Assembly: GCA_020058405.1 (NCBI GenBank)
Contig: JAGVEE010000356.1
Location: 1-8,382, forward strand
Source of the DNA: Sphingobacteriales bacterium
Lineage (GTDB): Bacteria > Bacteroidota > Bacteroidia > Sphingobacteriales > Sphingobacteriaceae
Direction: 5' to 3'
DNA: 8,382 bases
The notes under the pieces: generated by a model
The model's input: the letters and a program-made list of their open reading frames with translations, nothing else
Told to the model about the DNA's origin: nothing
The model's database searches: none
Program-made: the position numbers and the translations under genes
Shown here: in pieces, positions 5,531 to 8,382 of the stretch
Position numbering within the stretch: the first letter of the stretch is position 1
How the letters are laid out: every line of letters starts with the position of its first letter

Positions 5531-8382
5531 ATGCGCAATAATTACTTCATAAAAAAATGCTTAATTCCCTTTATTTTATTACTTATTCCAGTACTTACGT
5601 TTGCACAAAGCAACGAAGTGTTGGTGGTAAAATCTAATAACGGATTTAAACTTTCCGTTAACGGAAAAGACATGTTCATCAATGGTATGAACTGGGATTA
5701 TTTACCAATTGGTACCAATTACAATTACAGTTTGTGGAAACAATCTGACGATGTAATTATGGCTGCCCTTGATAACGAAATGCCTCTGCTTAAAAACATG
5801 GGTGTAAACGCGATCAGACAATATACAGGAGTGCCAGCTAAATGGGTACAGTATATTTATGAGAAATACGGCATTTATACCATGCTTAACCATTCTTTTG
5901 GTCGTTATGGCTTAACCCTTAATGGCAAATGGGAACCTAATACCGATTATTCAAATCCCGAAGCTCGTGCTTTAATACTTGCCGAAACAAAGGCAATGGT
6001 GCAAGAATACAAAGGAAATCCAGGTGTTTTGCTTTTTTTATTGGGTAACGAGAACAACTACGGACTTTTTTGGAGAGGTGCAGAAACAGAAGACATTCCA
6101 CTGGCCGATCGTAATTCTACCAAAGCTGCCTACCATCTATATAAATTATTTAACGAGGTAACCGTAGAGTTAAAACAAATTGATAAAAGTCGCCCAATTG
6201 CTATATGTAACGGCGATTTATTGTTTTCAGAAATTATTGCGAAAGAATGTAAAGATGTAGACATCTTAGGTATAAACTCTTACAGAGGAATAACCTTTAC
6301 CGATTTATACGAGCGTGTAAGAAAAGAACTAAATATGCCGATAGTGCTTACCGAATTTGGTTCGGATGCATATAATACGATAGCCAACCAAGAAGATCAA
6401 GAATACCAAGCAAAAGTTTTGTTAAGCAACTGGAAAGAAATTTACAGTAATGCTGAAGGACAAGGTAGAAACAACAATAGCTTGGGTGGTTTTACTTTTC
6501 AATTCAGCGATGGATGGTGGAAAACAGGTCAAACCATCAATTTAGAAGAGCACGATGCAACCGCATCATGGTCGAACGGTGGTTACAGCAACGATTATAT
6601 AGTGGGCGAAAATAACATGAACGAAGAATGGTTCGGTATTTGCGCAAAAGGCCAAAGCAATGAGCGTGGCATCTACGACCTTTATCCTCGTGCTGCGTAT
6701 TATGCCTTACAATCTGCGCACAGAATTAATCCTTATACCGAAAGTCCTGCCTCTTTAAACGCTGCATTAAACAACATCTCTGTTGCCGATGCAACACTGA
6801 AGGCTAGGGGAGATAAAGCAGCCATGGCCGCTAAAGACCGTGGTAAATTATACTTGAGTAATTTACAAGCAAATTTCAACACTTACTTAACAGGTGGTAG
6901 TTTAATATCTACTCCTCCAAGTACCAATCCTTCTACTACTTCATACCCAAGTTCACAAGGCTTCGACAATATGGAGTCTTTTAACATTGGGGTTACCGCA
7001 AGGCCTGCACCTAATATGAAAGCAAACGTTCAGTTTAACGTATTAGGGAATGTAGCAACTAAACCTATCGACGAAATTTTCTACGAGAATAGAGGAAGAG
7101 CTGTTACGGTTTCTACTCCAACGGGTCCGCAACAACTAAACTCAAACAACAGAATTCAATTGTACAAAGCAGATTATAGTTGGGATGCTAAAGATTTTAA
7201 ATTAACAGGTTTTTATAGAACCGGTCACTACCATTGGGGTTATGAAGGTGATTTCTTTGGATTATATCCTGAGGCAAATTACGGACCCAATATCGACATC
7301 TATAATGGTAATGCGCCATTTGGTTTCGAACTAGAAGGTAAGAAAACCTTTAAAGGCTTAAAAGTAGCATTCGGCCCGGAATTATGGTGGGGAGCTAACC
7401 CGGCTGCACTTATTAAGTACAGCAGAAAAGTAGCTGGTTTAGATGTTACAGGTATTTTCCATGAAGACCTAGTACAGAGAACCAATTTGCAAAGTTCTTT
7501 TGCCGTACCAATTCCAAAAACACGCAGGTTATCATTTGCCATTGGAAAGAAAATGGAAAAGTTAACTGTTGATGCAGGAGGTATTTGGGCAGGCCAGCCT
7601 TTGAATGGCAGAACCTTCGAATTAGAAAAAGACAATGTAGTTTATGTTGATAAAATAAAAAGTTCAGACAATTTCGGCGGTAAGTTAAAGGTAACCTACT
7701 CAACAGGGCCAATACGTTGGTACGGATTAACTTCTTACATGGGCTTAGTAGCAAACGGTGGGGTAGATCAAACCAAGACCTTTACTGGTTGGGTGTTGAA
7801 AGACATTGGCAGTGGAAATATGTACAGTGCTTTAACTGGTTTTACGTATAACGTAGGCGATTTCCAAATTGCACCAAATTTCTTATTTCAAAAACCTTTA
7901 GCAGGTCCAATTGGTCCTGAGTTTGCAGCTCCTGCACGCCCTAGAAATATATTAGACGATCCTTTTTCAGTTAGAGGAAACCGCGAAACAATGGGCGGAG
8001 AACTTTTATTAACCTACGATCCAACTCCAGCAACTTGGATGTATGAGTGGGATAATGACAGAATGGAAGATGCTAAATTTGCGATGAGCGCAGGCTTTGT
8101 ATATCGCCATTTACCAACCGTACAAGATGCGGCTATTGGTATATTAGGTAACGGACGTACAACTTTTGTTTTTCCGGGTTCGGCACCAGCACAAGACCTT
8201 TGGGAATCGAACCTAAGAATGGTATCAAAAATAAATCCTGATTTTGGAGTTATAGCAAACGTGTATTTCGGAAACGGACAAGCGAATGGTAGCGATACTC
8301 GTACCATCAATCGTTATGGATTTGATATTCGCACCATTTATAGAAAGATGAAATTGGCTACCATTGTGAAGATCGACGATTG
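5531..8382 (+). CDS. Exported clan GH-A glycosidase fused to a probable outer-membrane beta-barrel (3' end beyond window)
   Basis: The frame is open from ATG 5531 to the window edge: at least 950 codons, no stop, C-terminus missing. Residues 1-26 form a Sec signal peptide (hydrophobic IPFILLLIPVL, cleavage TFA|Q) without a lipobox cysteine. Residues about 45-405 read as a GH2-type TIM barrel of clan GH-A: NGMNWDY (51-57), GVNAIRQYTGVP, LLGNENNYG with predicted acid/base E174, LTEFGSDAY with predicted nucleophile E275, FSDGWW (325-330) and NMNEEW (362-367). The glycan substrate cannot be read from this. Residues 408-453 look helical, followed by a Ser/Thr/Pro-rich linker (454-477). From 478 on there are alternating aromatic and polar stretches with Gly/Asn turns (e.g. 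FKLTGFYRTGHYHWGYEGDF), as in outer-membrane beta-barrels; no TonB-dependent plug is apparent. The barrel call is inference from pattern. The gene lies 346 bp after the propeller gene, probably with its own promoter. Confidence 0.85.
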   Translation, partial: MRNNYFIKKCLIPFILLLIPVLTFAQSNEVLVVKSNNGFKLSVNGKDMFINGMNWDYLPIGTNYNYSLWKQSDDVIMAALDNEMPLLKNMGVNAIRQYTGVPAKWVQYIYEKYGIYTMLNHSFGRYGLTLNGKWEPNTDYSNPEARALILAETKAMVQEYKGNPGVLLFLLGNENNYGLFWRGAETEDIPLADRNSTKAAYHLYKLFNEVTVELKQIDKSRPIAICNGDLLFSEIIAKECKDVDILGINSYRGITFTDLYERVRKELNMPIVLTEFGSDAYNTIANQEDQEYQAKVLLSNWKEIYSNAEGQGRNNNSLGGFTFQFSDGWWKTGQTINLEEHDATASWSNGGYSNDYIVGENNMNEEWFGICAKGQSNERGIYDLYPRAAYYALQSAHRINPYTESPASLNAALNNISVADATLKARGDKAAMAAKDRGKLYLSNLQANFNTYLTGGSLISTPPSTNPSTTSYPSSQGFDNMESFNIGVTARPAPNMKANVQFNVLGNVATKPIDEIFYENRGRAVTVSTPTGPQQLNSNNRIQLYKADYSWDAKDFKLTGFYRTGHYHWGYEGDFFGLYPEANYGPNIDIYNGNAPFGFELEGKKTFKGLKVAFGPELWWGANPAALIKYSRKVAGLDVTGIFHEDLVQRTNLQSSFAVPIPKTRRLSFAIGKKMEKLTVDAGGIWAGQPLNGRTFELEKDNVVYVDKIKSSDNFGGKLKVTYSTGPIRWYGLTSYMGLVANGGVDQTKTFTGWVLKDIGSGNMYSALTGFTYNVGDFQIAPNFLFQKPLAGPIGPEFAAPARPRNILDDPFSVRGNRETMGGELLLTYDPTPATWMYEWDNDRMEDAKFAMSAGFVYRHLPTVQDAAIGILGNGRTTFVFPGSAPAQDLWESNLRMVSKINPDFGVIANVYFGNGQANGSDTRTINRYGFDIRTIYRKMKLATIVKIDD

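Noticed and set aside
7300..7754. Two overlapping minus-strand open frames
   Set aside because: They lie opposite the coherent glycosidase-barrel reading frame, overlap one another and show no signal, domain or codon pattern of their own. The same holds for the minus-strand frame at 8014-8310.

Overview
The window looks like chromosomal DNA from a member of the Bacteroidota. The evidence is the low GC content, a secreted protein with a type IX secretion (T9SS) C-terminal sorting domain, TAnnTTTG-like promoter words, starts without clear Shine-Dalgarno sites, and Bacteroidota-style signal peptides ending in A|Q. I cannot place it more precisely. All five genes I can support are on the + strand. 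There are no RNA genes, CRISPR arrays, transposases or phage genes.

Positions 1-116 are non-coding and hold a degenerate array of 7-bp units. Next comes a two-gene lysine operon: lysC (aspartokinase, 117-1430) and lysA (diaminopimelate decarboxylase, 1432-2574), separated by one base. They encode the first and last enzymes of the diaminopimelate route to lysine. A 7-bp tandem array (unit GAATTAC) begins inside the last codons of lysA, supplies its stop codon and runs to 2635. About 90 bp further on, the same heptamer reappears in inverted orientation as ten perfect copies (2727-2800). It ends three bases before the TTG start of a LigB/YgiD-type extradiol dioxygenase gene (2804-3679).

The right half encodes exported proteins. 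At 3808-5184 is a secreted six-bladed NHL beta-propeller protein with a T9SS sorting domain. The 346-bp gap that follows has a strong hairpin and a perfect 8-5-8 palindrome. From 5531 to the window end runs a large open frame of at least 950 codons with no stop. It joins a signal peptide, a clan GH-A TIM-barrel glycosidase with both catalytic glutamates, a helical plus Ser/Thr/Pro linker, and a long segment that reads like an outer-membrane beta-barrel.

The lysine operon is housekeeping. The propeller and the glycosidase are envelope or secreted functions with no proven link to each other. The points most worth a second look are the glycosidase-barrel fusion and the inverted heptamer arrays that have reached the end of one gene and the start of the next.
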